A stretch of 64,000 bases of DNA, from NCBI GenBank assembly GCA_021324155.1, contig JAJPJQ010000042.1, forward strand, positions 1 through 64,000. Reading direction: 5' to 3'. This document shows positions 1 to 11,553 of the stretch, one piece after another. The DNA is from Pseudomonadota bacterium. Its GTDB lineage: Bacteria; Desulfobacterota; Binatia; UBA9968. The notes under the pieces are model-generated. The model saw nothing but the letters and a program-made list of their open reading frames with translations. It searched no databases and was not told where the DNA came from. The translations under genes and the position numbers were made by a program. Numbering within the stretch: position 1 is the stretch's first letter; the number at the start of each line of letters is the position of its first letter.

Positions 1-957
1 GACCGCGATCGCGGTCGGTCCGCCGCCGGCGCCGGGCCCGGCGAAGGCGTAGCTCCAATCGCGGCCCGAAGCGCCGCTGCGCTTGCCGCGAAAAAAGATC
101 GCGTTGGTGGCGCCGTCGATCGCGGCGAGAAAATGCTCCTCGCGAACGAGCACCGGCGAGACGTAGGCCTGCACCGAGCCGTCGAGCGCGCTCGCGGCGG
201 CGACGCTTTTGATCGTGCTGCGGCCTTTTTGCCGCGCGTATTGAAAATCGATCGCGTTGATCTCGTCGATGCCCTTGCGCCAGAAAGCGCCCGGCTGCGC
301 TTGCAACCCGAAGGTCACAGCCGCGAGAAGAATAAGCTTCGCCTCGGCGTCTTTGCCGGTGACGTCGGCGCTCGGATTGGTCTCGGCGTAGCCCTTCTCT
401 TGCGCCTCTTTCAGCGCGGTGGCGTAAGATTTCCCGCCGCGGCTCATCTCCGTGAGGATGTAATTGCTGGTGCCGTTGACGATGCCGTAGATCGCCTCGG
501 GCTCTTCGGCCGCGAAGCTCTCGCCGATCGAGCGGATGATCGGCACACCGCCGCCGACGCACGCCTCGAAGCGCACGTCGCCGCCGTGCTTGCGCGCGGC
601 TTCCCAGATCTCCGCGCCGTAGCGCGCGAGCACGGCCTTGTCGGAAGTCACGACCGATTTGCCGTTCTTCAGAGCGCGCAGGATTAAATCTTTGAAGCCG
701 GCGAGCTCTTTCTCGTCGTGAAAGCCGAGCGCTTCGACGACGATCGCCGCATCCGGATGATCGACGACTTCTTCGGGCTTGTCGGTGAAGAGCGCGGGGT
801 GGGTCTTGTGCCACTTCTTGCCTTTCGGCCGGCGGGTGTAGATCTTCACCAGCTCGATCGGCAGATCGCCGTCGCCGAAGACGAAGTCCTGCACCGCCTG
901 GCCGACGACGCCGGAGCCGAGCAGGCCGATGCCGATTTTCTTCCGCTTATCAGCCAT
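1..957 (-). CDS. hom: Homoserine dehydrogenase, 3' end cut off by window
   Basis: Reduces aspartate semialdehyde to homoserine with NAD(P)H, the branch point to threonine and methionine, in the cytosol. Translating the minus strand from the ATG at 957 gives 319 open codons running off the window edge. The N-terminal nucleotide motif GIGLLGSGVVGQ (residues 8-19), the catalytic-domain motifs GGGVPIIRSI and NGTSNYIL, and the lysine-bearing DVTGKDAEAKL are all present. A GGGAG Shine-Dalgarno lies about five bases before the start. It follows the aminotransferase gene by about 40 bases on the same strand and is probably cotranscribed. The C-terminal part, including any ACT domain, is not visible. 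Confidence 0.93.
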   Translation of the reverse strand, partial: MADKRKKIGIGLLGSGVVGQAVQDFVFGDGDLPIELVKIYTRRPKGKKWHKTHPALFTDKPEEVVDHPDAAIVVEALGFHDEKELAGFKDLILRALKNGKSVVTSDKAVLARYGAEIWEAARKHGGDVRFEACVGGGVPIIRSIGESFAAEEPEAIYGIVNGTSNYILTEMSRGGKSYATALKEAQEKGYAETNPSADVTGKDAEAKLILLAAVTFGLQAQPGAFWRKGIDEINAIDFQYARQKGRSTIKSVAAASALDGSVQAYVSPVLVREEHFLAAIDGATNAIFFRGKRSGASGRDWSYAFAGPGAGGGPTAIAV

Positions 958-996
958 CACGGCTCCCTTGAGGAGTTATGGCACAAGTATTCGGAA

Positions 997-2175
997 TTAA
1001 TCGAGAAGCTTGCCCAAGGCTTTACGGATCGTGCGCACGGCCTGCTTCGTGCGGTGCTCGTTCTCGATCAGCGCGAAGCGCACGTAGGGATCGCCGTACT
1101 CGCCGAAGCCGATGCCCGGCGAGACCGCCACCTTCGCTTCCTGAAGCAGGAACTTCGAGAACTCGACCGAGCCCATCGCCTTGCACGGTTCGGGAATCTC
1201 CGCCCAGACGAACATCGTGCCGCGCGGCTTCTTGATCCTCCAGCCGACGCGGTCGAGCCCGTCGACGAGCGCGTCACGGCGCCTGCGATAGGTCTCGCAG
1301 ATTTCCTCAACGCAGTCCTGCGGGCCGTTGAGCGCCTGGATCGCCGCGATCTGCACCGGCTGGAAGATGCCGTAGTCGAGATAGCTCTTGATGCGCGCGA
1401 GCGCGTGGATCATGTCGCGGTTGCCGACCGCGAAGCCGATGCGCCAGCCCGGCATGTTGTAGCTCTTCGACATCGAGAAAAATTCGAGGCCGATGTCCTT
1501 CGCGCCGGGAACCTGGAGCAGGCTCGGCGGCTTGTGGCCGTCGAAGGCGAGATCGGCGTACGCGAGATCGTGGATCACGAGCATGCCGTTCTCGCGCGCG
1601 AAGTCGACGACCTTCTGAAAGAAGTCGAGCTCGACGACTTCCGTCGTCGGATTGTGCGGGAAGCTCACGATCAGGAGCTTCGGCTTGGGCCAGGTCTGCT
1701 TGACCGCGCCCTGAAGACGCTCGAGAAAGTCGTCGCCCGAGTACATGGGAATATTGTGCAGATCGCCGCCGGCGAGCACGACCGAATATTGATGAATCGG
1801 GTAGGTCGGGCTCGGGCAGAAGACCACGTCGCCGGGATCGACGATCGCCCACATAAGGTGGCTCAGCCCTTCTTTCGCGCCGATCGTGACGATCGCCTCG
1901 GCGTCGGGATCGATATCGACCTCATAGCGCCGCTTGTACCAGTCGGAGATGGCGCACCGGAGCCTGTAGATTCCGCGCGAAACCGAGTAGCGGTGATTCT
2001 GCGGCTTCGCCGCGGCCTCCATCAGCTTCGCGACCACGTGCGGCGGCGTCGGCATGTCGGGATTGCCCATGCCGAAATCGACGATGTCCTCGCCGCGGTG
2101 GCGCGCCTCGAGCTTCAAATCGTTGATGATGTTGAAGACGTACGGAGGCAGCCTCTTGATCCGCTGAAATTCCAC
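997..2175 (-). CDS. alaC: PLP-dependent class I aminotransferase, AlaC-like
   Basis: A cytosolic fold-type I aminotransferase of 392 residues. It resembles the AlaC/LL-diaminopimelate aminotransferase group; glutamate-pyruvate transamination is the likeliest reaction. Visible features are the N-terminal substrate loop [12 protein letters not shown], the HNPTT segment, and the PLP-binding lysine K237 within [15 protein letters not shown]. The length is normal. In many related bacteria this gene sits directly before homoserine dehydrogenase, as here, which fits amino acid metabolism around the aspartate family. The exact substrate cannot be read from sequence; the family call is firm and the symbol tentative. 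Confidence 0.85.
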   Translation of the reverse strand: MEFQRIKRLPPYVFNIINDLKLEARHRGEDIVDFGMGNPDMPTPPHVVAKLMEAAAKPQNHRYSVSRGIYRLRCAISDWYKRRYEVDIDPDAEAIVTIGAKEGLSHLMWAIVDPGDVVFCPSPTYPIHQYSVVLAGGDLHNIPMYSGDDFLERLQGAVKQTWPKPKLLIVSFPHNPTTEVVELDFFQKVVDFARENGMLVIHDLAYADLAFDGHKPPSLLQVPGAKDIGLEFFSMSKSYNMPGWRIGFAVGNRDMIHALARIKSYLDYGIFQPVQIAAIQALNGPQDCVEEICETYRRRRDALVDGLDRVGWRIKKPRGTMFVWAEIPEPCKAMGSVEFSKFLLQEAKVAVSPGIGFGEYGDPYVRFALIENEHRTKQAVRTIRKALGKLLD

Positions 2176-2254
2176 TGGCTTCCCTTTCGCTCGGAAAAAA
2201 GTAGGACTATGCGATTGTAAGCCATTCGAGAAATATTCGCAAATTAACCGCGCC

Positions 2255-2293
2255 GTTAGCCCCGTAAGGACGGAAAGCCTGCGGCTGGCTAAC
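2255..2293. repeat. Perfect three-way-junction REP-like element at the recG 3' end
   Basis: The 39 bases form an outer 7-bp stem (GTTAGCC at 2255-2261 with GGCTAAC at 2287-2293). It encloses two small hairpins: CCGT/ACGG (2262-2273) with loop AAGG, and AGCC/GGCT (2276-2286) with loop TGC. Only two bases at the junction are unpaired. The recG stop codon lies inside the outer stem. It could be a REP-like palindrome or an RNA processing or stability element between recG and the downstream aminotransferase gene. No run of T follows, so it is not a canonical terminator. Confidence 0.6.
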
Positions 2294-4487
2294 CGATATT
2301 TCCGAGCTCGAGGCGTCCGGCCCAGCGGTGCTTCAGCACCGCTTTCATCGCGCGGGATTCCGGCAGAGCGAGCCGCGGGTCGTTCTCCAGCCAGGCGAGC
2401 GCCTCCTCGCGCGCTTCGAGCAGCAGGCCCGAGTCGCGCGCGAGATTGGCGATGCGGAAGTCGGCGAGGCCGGACTGGCGCGTGCCGATCATCTCGCCGG
2501 GGCCGCGGAGTCGCAGGTCCGCCTCCGCGATCTTGAAGCCGTCGCGCTCGCGCTCCATCACGCGCAGTCGCTCGAGCGCTTCAGTGCTGTTGCCGCCGTA
2601 GTAGATCATGACGCAATACGAGCGATGCTCGCCGCGGCCGACTCTGCCGCGGAGCTGATGCAGCTGCGACAGGCCGAAGCGCTCGGCGTGCTCGATCAAC
2701 ATGACGCTCGCGTTCGACACGTCGATGCCGACTTCGATCACCGTCGTCGCGACGAGAACCTGAACCTCGCCTTCCTTGAAGCGCCGCATCGTCTCGTCGC
2801 GCTCGGCCGCGGACATGCGGCCGTGAATCAGCCCGACGCGGCAGTCTTTGAACGCGCCCTGCGAGAGCTCCGCGGCCATGCTCGTCGCGTCGCGCACTTC
2901 GAGCTTCTCCGAGGCTTCGACGAGCGGATAGACGACATACGCCTGACGGCCTTTCCGCACCTCGTCGCAGACGAGGTCGTACGCGCGTGCACGCGCCGAA
3001 GAACGGATGAGTCGCGTCTCGACCGGCGTGCGTCCCGGCGGCAATTCGTTCAGCCAGGAGATTTCCAGGTCGCCGTAGAGCACCATCGCGAGGCTCCGCG
3101 GGATCGGCGTCGCGCTCATCAGAAGGATGTCGGGCTCGGGCAAAGAATCGGCCGCGCTTCCCCGGCAGGCGGCGAGCTTTTGCAGCGCCATCCTCTGCAT
3201 GACGCCGAAGCGGTGCTGCTCGTCGATGATGCCGAGGCCGAGCCGCGGCACGCGCACATTTTCCTGGATGACAGAGTGCGTGCCGATCACGAATGAGACT
3301 CGTCCATGTTTAACTTCATCGATGATCTCTTTTCGCGTTTTCGCCGGCATCGACCCGGTCAGCAGCGCGATCGGCACGGCGAGCTTCGCCGCGAAGTCTT
3401 TGAGATTTCGATAATGCTGCTCGGCCAGAAGCTCGGTCGGCGCCATCCAGACGGCCTGAAAGCCGTTCTCGATCGCCCGCAGCGCGGCGAACCAGCCGAC
3501 GATCGTCTTGCCCGAGCCGACGTCGCCTTGGAGCAGGCGCTGCATCGGCCGCGGCGCCGCCATGTCGAGCGCGATCTCCTGGAGCACTTTTTCCTGCGCG
3601 CGCGTCAAGCGGAACGGCAGCATCTCCCACATTTTTTGCGTGAGCGATTTTTTCTCGCGCGCGAACGCGATCCCGCTCCGATCCGTACGGTTCTGACGTC
3701 TGAGCGCGAGACCCAATTGCAGATAGAAGAATTCGTCGAAGACGACGGCGCGATGCGCGGCGGACGCGCAACGGTTCAGCGCCTCGACGTCGTCGCCCTT
3801 CTCCGGCCGATGCAGCCGGGCCAGCGCGGCGCGCGCGTCGAGCAGTCCCGTTTTTTTCATCACCGCCGGGGGCAGGAACGCCGGAACGTGCGCCCCATAC
3901 GCCTCGACCGCCTCGGCGAGCCATTTGCGCATCGTCTTCAGCGGTATGCCTTCGGGCCGCTCGTACACCGGCAGAATCTTCTCGTGATCCGGCGGATCGC
4001 CGGGATCGACGACCTCGAAATCTGGATGCGCCATCTGCTTGTGCCCGCCTGGACCCGCTTCGACTTTTCCATGAATGACGAGCGTCTGCCCCTGCGCGAG
4101 ACCGTCGACGAGATAGGAAGGCGCCCGATACCACACCAGGCCGAGGCGGCCGGTGTCGTCGTCGAGCATGGCGGTGAGCATCCGCTGACGCCGGCGCGGA
4201 TTGAAATGCTTGCCGAGGGCGATCAGCTTGCCGATGAAGGTCGCCTCGTCGCCGACGCGCGCGTCGCGCACTTTCACGACACTGCGCCGGTCCTCATAAC
4301 GAAACGGCAGGTGGTAAAGGAGATCTTCGATCGTGCGCAACCCAAACGCCTCGAGCTGCGCCGCGCGCGCCGGACCGACGCCCTTCAGGAAGCGGACGGA
4401 GGTTCGAAGCGCGCTGAGGGATTCGCGAAAGTTGAGGGCCGCGGCAGCGGTCGGCGCGTAGTCCGTTCTCGGCCTCTCGGCCTTCAT
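2289..4487 (-). CDS. recG: ATP-dependent DNA helicase RecG
   Basis: A branched-DNA translocase that remodels stalled replication forks and Holliday junctions. The 732 residues show an N-terminal helix-hairpin-helix-like [12 protein letters not shown], an OB-fold wedge domain (about 80-170), Walker A GDVGSGKT, the DExH box DEQHRFGV, the motif III-type SATPIPRS, and a C-terminal helicase domain with [11 protein letters not shown] and QLRGRVGRG. Length is slightly above the usual 690-700, and the first 20 or so residues may not be translated. It starts 6 bases after the carB stop, so it probably belongs to the pyrimidine operon transcript. Its stop codon is inside a small palindromic element. 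Confidence 0.97.
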   Translation of the reverse strand: MKAERPRTDYAPTAAAALNFRESLSALRTSVRFLKGVGPARAAQLEAFGLRTIEDLLYHLPFRYEDRRSVVKVRDARVGDEATFIGKLIALGKHFNPRRRQRMLTAMLDDDTGRLGLVWYRAPSYLVDGLAQGQTLVIHGKVEAGPGGHKQMAHPDFEVVDPGDPPDHEKILPVYERPEGIPLKTMRKWLAEAVEAYGAHVPAFLPPAVMKKTGLLDARAALARLHRPEKGDDVEALNRCASAAHRAVVFDEFFYLQLGLALRRQNRTDRSGIAFAREKKSLTQKMWEMLPFRLTRAQEKVLQEIALDMAAPRPMQRLLQGDVGSGKTIVGWFAALRAIENGFQAVWMAPTELLAEQHYRNLKDFAAKLAVPIALLTGSMPAKTRKEIIDEVKHGRVSFVIGTHSVIQENVRVPRLGLGIIDEQHRFGVMQRMALQKLAACRGSAADSLPEPDILLMSATPIPRSLAMVLYGDLEISWLNELPPGRTPVETRLIRSSARARAYDLVCDEVRKGRQAYVVYPLVEASEKLEVRDATSMAAELSQGAFKDCRVGLIHGRMSAAERDETMRRFKEGEVQVLVATTVIEVGIDVSNASVMLIEHAERFGLSQLHQLRGRVGRGEHRSYCVMIYYGGNSTEALERLRVMERERDGFKIAEADLRLRGPGEMIGTRQSGLADFRIANLARDSGLLLEAREEALAWLENDPRLALPESRAMKAVLKHRWAGRLELGNIG

Positions 4488-4493
4488 TTTAGG

Positions 4494-7723
<3,230 letters not shown>

Positions 7724-7724
<1 letters not shown>

Positions 7725-8893
7725 TATCGACTCTGCTTTTCCATCATGTCGACGAAGCGCTTGAAGAGATAGCTCGCATCGTGCGGGCCCGGCGAAGACT
7801 CGGGATGATACTGCACGGAGAAGATCGGCATCTCTTTATGCGCCAAGCCTTCGACCGTGTTGTCATTGAGATTCACGTGCGTCACGACGGCGGCGCCCTT
7901 GAGCGAATCGGCATCGACGGCGAAGCCGTGGTTCTGCGCGGTGATCTCGACTTTTTGGGTCGTCAGATCCATCACCGGCTGGTTGCCGCCGTGATGGCCG
8001 AATTTGAGTTTATAGGTTCTGCCGCCGAGCGCCAGGCCTAAAATCTGGTGTCCGAGGCAGATGCCGAAGATCGGCTTCTTGCCGAGAAGCTGTTGCACGT
8101 TCTCTTTCGCGTACGGGACCGCGTCGGGGTCGCCTGGGCCGTTCGAGAGAAAGATCCCGTCGGGATTGAGCGCGAGGACTTCTTCGGCCGGCGTGGAAGC
8201 GGGAACGACTTTGACGCGGCAGCCCGATTCGGCGAGGCCGCGCAAAATGTTGCGCTTGATGCCGAAATCGTACGCCACGACGAAATACCCCGGCCGGTCG
8301 AGCGTCGGATTTTTCGTCTTACGGTTTTTCTGCGACTGCTCCGGTTCTTTCCGCTTGCGATAACCTTCGCCGAGCTCCCAGCGCCCTTCGCTCCAGTCGT
8401 AAGCCTCGCCGCAGCTCACCTCTTTGACGAGGTCGCGGCCGACGAGCCCGGGCGACGCCTTCGCCTTGGCGATCAGCTCTTCGGGGTTGTCGCTCCGCGT
8501 CGAGATGATCGCATCCTGCGAGCCCTGGTCGCGCAAGCGGCGCACGAGCGCGCGCGTGTCGATGTCTTCGATTCCGACGATGCCGTGCTCGCGCATGTAG
8601 TCGCCGAGCGTCCGCGTCGCGCGCCAATTGCTCGGCTTCGCGCAGTATTCCTTGACGATGAAGCCTTTCACGAACGGCTTCTGCGACTCGACGTCCTCGG
8701 GATTGACGCCGACATTGCCGATCTCGGGATAAGTCATCGCGACGAGCTGGCCTTCGTAGGAGGGATCGGTCAGGATCTCCTGGTAGCCCGTCATGCTGGT
8801 ATTGAAGACGACTTCGCCGACCGCTTCCCCTTCGGCGCCGAAGCCGCGGCCGATGTAGTAGGTTCCGTCTGCGAGCGCGAGAATGGCTTTCAT
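7724..8893 (-). CDS. carA: Carbamoyl-phosphate synthase small subunit (glutaminase)
   Basis: Hydrolyses glutamine and passes ammonia to CarB. The 389 residues contain the N-terminal CPSase small-chain domain and a class I glutamine amidotransferase domain with [11 protein letters not shown], the nucleophile cysteine in [11 protein letters not shown], and the [10 protein letters not shown] histidine/glutamate motif. An extra polar linker of about 20 residues, rich in Lys, Gln and Asn, sits between the two domains near residues 175-200; this is slightly unusual. The gene overlaps carB by one base. About 55 bases separate it from the upstream pyrB fusion gene, and that gap carries a short-word repeat. 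Confidence 0.97.
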
Positions 8894-8903
8894 TCTTTTA
8901 ATA

Positions 8904-8996
8904 AGAATTCAGGAGACAGGAGTCAGAATTCAGAATAACAAAGATAATCATATTCCCGCTCCCGTACTCTGGATTCTGGCTTCTGGATTCTCTGCT
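8904..8996. repeat. Self-complementary short-word repeat between the pyrB fusion and carA
   Basis: The region contains approximate 7-base iterations of an AGAATTC/GGAGTCA type on one side and GGATTCT/GGCTTCT words on the other, which are roughly complementary and could fold back. One arm lies inside the 3' end of the pyrB fusion gene and encodes its last residues (AENPEARIQST). The other arm fills the gap to carA. Similar arrays built from different words occur at 32616, 33850, 34887, 41675 and 59289. Confidence 0.55.
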
Positions 8997-10909
8997 TTTT
9001 CGGCGCCTATGATCGAATAGATCACAACCTTATCCTTTTCGTCCTGTTCGACTTCGCGCAGCTTCACGCGCACGCGCTCTTTTTCCGAGCTGGGAATGTG
9101 CTTGCCCACGTAGTTCGGTTTCACCGGAACCTCGCGGTGACCGCGGTCGATCAAAACCGCGAGGCGCACCGAGCGCGGGCGGCCGGCTTTGAAGATGATG
9201 CTGAGCGCGCTCTTGACCGTCTTGCCTGTATAGATGACGTCGTCGACGATGACCACCGGCCGGTCTTTCACACTCAGCGGCTCGGTCGTGCCGTCGTCGC
9301 CCGCAACTCTATGAATGCCTTCGTTGCCGCCGAAGATTTCGATCTCGGCGGCTTCGACTTTCCGGCCGTGGCTGTTTTCGATCTCCGCGGCGATGCGTCG
9401 CGCGAGCACGGCGCCTTTGCTCTTGATGCCGAGCAGCGCGAGCCGCTCGTCCCCTTCGCCGTCCTTGAAAATCTGCTTGCTGATCTGGCGGATCGCGGTC
9501 AGGATCTCTTCCTCACCCATGATGCTGCGCTGCGGCCCGCCCTTATACGGCTCGTAGTCGAGCTCTTCCGCCTGCTTGATGGAGTCGAAAACCGCGAGCT
9601 CGCCGCGCGTGAACCATTCCATGACGGTCTCGCCGAGCGACGCGTCGCAGGCGCAATACCTGCGCGATACCGTGTGGCCGACAAACTCCACCTTGAGCTG
9701 GTGGTTGCAATAGAAGCAGCGGAGAATCAGAGCGCCCCCCGGTCCCGCCGGCAGCAGCTCGAAGCACGGCTGGGTCGATTGAATCTCCGTACGCGTGACG
9801 CAGTTGAGGTTGGGGCATTCCGGTCCCAAGCGCTCCGGGCTGCGGTAAAGCAGCATGCGTCTATGACTTCGCGCTCGCGCCCCCGATCCCGTGAGCAGAA
9901 ACTGCAGCAGCGCCATGCGCACCGGCACGCCGTAGGCGGCCTGCTTGAAATAGATGCCGCGGCGGTCTTTATCGATCGCCGGGGAAAGCTCGTCGACGCG
10001 CGGCAGCGGATGCATGACGACGGTGTCTTTGAAGCGCCGCTCCTTGAGAAATTTCTCGCCGAGGCTCGGGTACTGCCCGCCGGCATCTTTTTTGATCCGC
10101 TCCTTTTGCTTGCGCGTGACGTAAAAGGCGTCGAATTTGAGTCCCTGCGCCATGCCTTCGATGCGTCCCTGCAGATCGCGGTCGACCTGCGTGAACAGCG
10201 CGAGCTGGTGCGGATGATTCGGCGTCAGGTAAATCGCGTCGGTCTCGGCGACGGCGCTCTGCAGATCGTTCGAGGAGACCGGCGTAAGATCGTAGCGGTA
10301 CTCGCGCTCGAGCTTCTCGATCACGTACTGCGGCAGCTCCATGCCGTTCGCCGCGAGCGTCACGACGTTGACGCCGAAGCGCGCGAGCGCGTAAACAAGC
10401 GAATGAATCGTCCGTCCGTGTTTCAAATCGCCGCAGATCACGACGGTCAGGCCTTTGAGCGAGCCCTTTTCCTTTTTCAGCGTGTACAGATCGCAGAGCG
10501 TCTGCGTGGGATGCTCGTGGCTGCCATCGCCGGCGTTGATCACCGGCACATCGGCGAACTCCGCCATCGCCTGCGCCGCGCCGTCCCAGTAATGGCGCAC
10601 GACCATGACGTCGGCGTAGCTCGAGACGACGCGCGCGGTATCCGCGATCGTCTCGCCTTTCGCCGCTGAAGAGTTTTTCATGTCGGGACAGCTGATGACC
10701 GAGCCGCCGAGGCGCTGCATCGACGCTTCGAAAGAGAGGCGCGTGCGGGTGCTCGCCTCGTAGAAGAGCGTGGCCATGATCTTGCCCGCGAGAACGCCCG
10801 CTTTGGCGGCGCGCCGCTCGGGCAGCATCTCGTCGGCAAGCGCGAAGATTTCTTCGATCTCGCGGTCGCTCAGGTCTTCGATAGAAATGAGGTCGCGCTT
10901 GACGTTCAT
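8948..10909 (-). CDS. pyrB: Aspartate carbamoyltransferase fused to a PyrI-type zinc domain and a PyrR domain
   Basis: The 653 residues hold three modules. Residues 1-345 are an aspartate carbamoyltransferase with carbamoyl-phosphate loop STRTR (53-57), the 80s loop SSAAKGET, HPTQ (133-136) and HPLPRVDE (300-307). Residues about 360-425 match the C-terminal zinc domain of PyrI: CPNLNC (C365, C370) and CFYC (C398, C401). Residues about 465-635 are a PyrR-type phosphoribosyltransferase with the PRPP loop VVIVDDVIYTGKT (552-564) and DRGHREVP. PyrI's nucleotide-binding domain is absent. The start overlaps the free pyrR stop (ATGA). The first module makes carbamoyl aspartate for pyrimidine synthesis. 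I infer that the PyrR module acts as a replacement UMP or PRPP sensor. No stop or frame break separates the modules. Confidence 0.93.
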   Translation of the reverse strand: MNVKRDLISIEDLSDREIEEIFALADEMLPERRAAKAGVLAGKIMATLFYEASTRTRLSFEASMQRLGGSVISCPDMKNSSAAKGETIADTARVVSSYADVMVVRHYWDGAAQAMAEFADVPVINAGDGSHEHPTQTLCDLYTLKKEKGSLKGLTVVICGDLKHGRTIHSLVYALARFGVNVVTLAANGMELPQYVIEKLEREYRYDLTPVSSNDLQSAVAETDAIYLTPNHPHQLALFTQVDRDLQGRIEGMAQGLKFDAFYVTRKQKERIKKDAGGQYPSLGEKFLKERRFKDTVVMHPLPRVDELSPAIDKDRRGIYFKQAAYGVPVRMALLQFLLTGSGARARSHRRMLLYRSPERLGPECPNLNCVTRTEIQSTQPCFELLPAGPGGALILRCFYCNHQLKVEFVGHTVSRRYCACDASLGETVMEWFTRGELAVFDSIKQAEELDYEPYKGGPQRSIMGEEEILTAIRQISKQIFKDGEGDERLALLGIKSKGAVLARRIAAEIENSHGRKVEAAEIEIFGGNEGIHRVAGDDGTTEPLSVKDRPVVIVDDVIYTGKTVKSALSIIFKAGRPRSVRLAVLIDRGHREVPVKPNYVGKHIPSSEKERVRVKLREVEQDEKDKVVIYSIIGAEKAENPEARIQSTGAGI

Positions 10910-11451
10910 GATACCTTTTTCGCCGTCACGGTGACGACATCGGCGCCGTCCGATTCCAGCAGCCGCACGTTGACGCGCTCGGAGGCGTCGACCTTGACGT
11001 TTTTTCCCACAATGTCGGCCCGAATCGGGAGCTCGCGATCGCCGCGGTCGACCAGCGTCGCGACGAGAATCTTTTGCGGCTTGCCGATGTGCCCGAGCAT
11101 TTCGAGCGCCGCCCGGATGGTTCGGCCCGTGTTGATCACATCGTCGACCAGCACGACGGCGCGGTCGTCGATCGACACCGGCACTTCCATCCGCGGCGGC
11201 TCGTCCGCCGCCGAGCGGCCGACGTCGTCACGATAAGGCGTGACATCGACGACGCCGAGCGAAGGCGCGCCGCCCGCGAGCGCCTCGATCTTGCGCGCAA
11301 TGCGGCGCGCCAGATGCGCGCCGCGCGAGCGGATGCCGACCAACGCGATTCCGTCCGTGCCGCCGTTCTTTTCGATGATCTCGTGCGCCATCCGGCTGAT
11401 CATGCGCCTTAGCTCCTCTTCTTCGAGGATAACGCGCTTCTCCGCTTCCAT
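10906..11451 (-). CDS. pyrR: PyrR, pyrimidine operon attenuation regulator / uracil phosphoribosyltransferase
   Basis: An RNA-binding regulator of the phosphoribosyltransferase fold. With UMP bound it holds an anti-antiterminator in pyr leader RNA and promotes termination; many members also convert uracil and PRPP to UMP. The 181 residues show VGIRSRGAHLARRIA, the PRPP loop VVLVDDVINTGRT, and the DRGDRELP/VGKN segment that lies on the RNA-binding face in Bacillus PyrR, where DRGHREL is usual (here His is replaced by Asp). First gene of pyrR-pyrB fusion-carA-carB-recG, overlapping the fusion by 4 bases. A matching RNA loop and terminator lie just upstream. Confidence 0.96.
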   Translation of the reverse strand: MEAEKRVILEEEELRRMISRMAHEIIEKNGGTDGIALVGIRSRGAHLARRIARKIEALAGGAPSLGVVDVTPYRDDVGRSAADEPPRMEVPVSIDDRAVVLVDDVINTGRTIRAALEMLGHIGKPQKILVATLVDRGDRELPIRADIVGKNVKVDASERVNVRLLESDGADVVTVTAKKVS

Positions 11452-11452
11452 A

Positions 11453-11491
11453 AAATTAAAAAGACCTCGGCGGCCTTACCGCGGAGGTCTT
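11453..11491 (-). terminator. Attenuator (intrinsic terminator) in the pyr leader
   Basis: Read on the minus strand, AAGACCTC and GAGGTCTT form an 8-bp outer stem, continued past one C-C mismatch by GCGG/CCGC, with loop TAAGG. A U-rich tract follows immediately and the pyrR ATG begins about 10 bases after the stem. A terminator this close to the first structural gene, inside an operon, is an attenuator. The 5' arm (minus strand CGAAGACC, 11486-11493) can instead pair with GGTTTCG (11524-11530) with one bulged G, a candidate antiterminator. Confidence 0.8.
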
Positions 11492-11534
11492 CGAGCGTCT
11501 TTAAAAAAAGCCGAGTTTGCCATCGAAACCTTTT

Positions 11535-11552
11535 CCAATCTCGCGGGATTGG
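11535..11552 (-). promoter_or_regulatory. PyrR-type RNA binding loop (anti-antiterminator)
   Basis: On the minus strand the leader RNA forms a perfect 6-bp stem CCAAUC/GAUUGG closing a hexaloop CCGCGA. The known Bacillus PyrR site has the consensus ARUCCNGNGAGGYU, with hexaloop CNGNGA. The match here is 13 of 14, and the single difference turns a U-G wobble into a U-A pair, so the structure is kept. It begins directly after the phosphodiesterase stop codon and about 84 bases before pyrR. Between it and the attenuator lies a possible 15-codon leader reading frame (11476-11523) whose stop codon falls in the terminator loop. Confidence 0.8.
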
Positions 11553-11553
11553 C

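Noticed and set aside
718-2220. Long plus-strand open frame of 500 codons opposite the aminotransferase
   Set aside because: It is the complement of a clearly conserved gene; the translation is Arg/Asp/Leu-rich with no recognisable motif, a usual effect of GC-rich codon bias.
2255-2293. Intrinsic terminator after recG
   Set aside because: The stem-loop lacks a following T run on either strand and the outer stem includes the stop codon; kept as a structured repeat instead.
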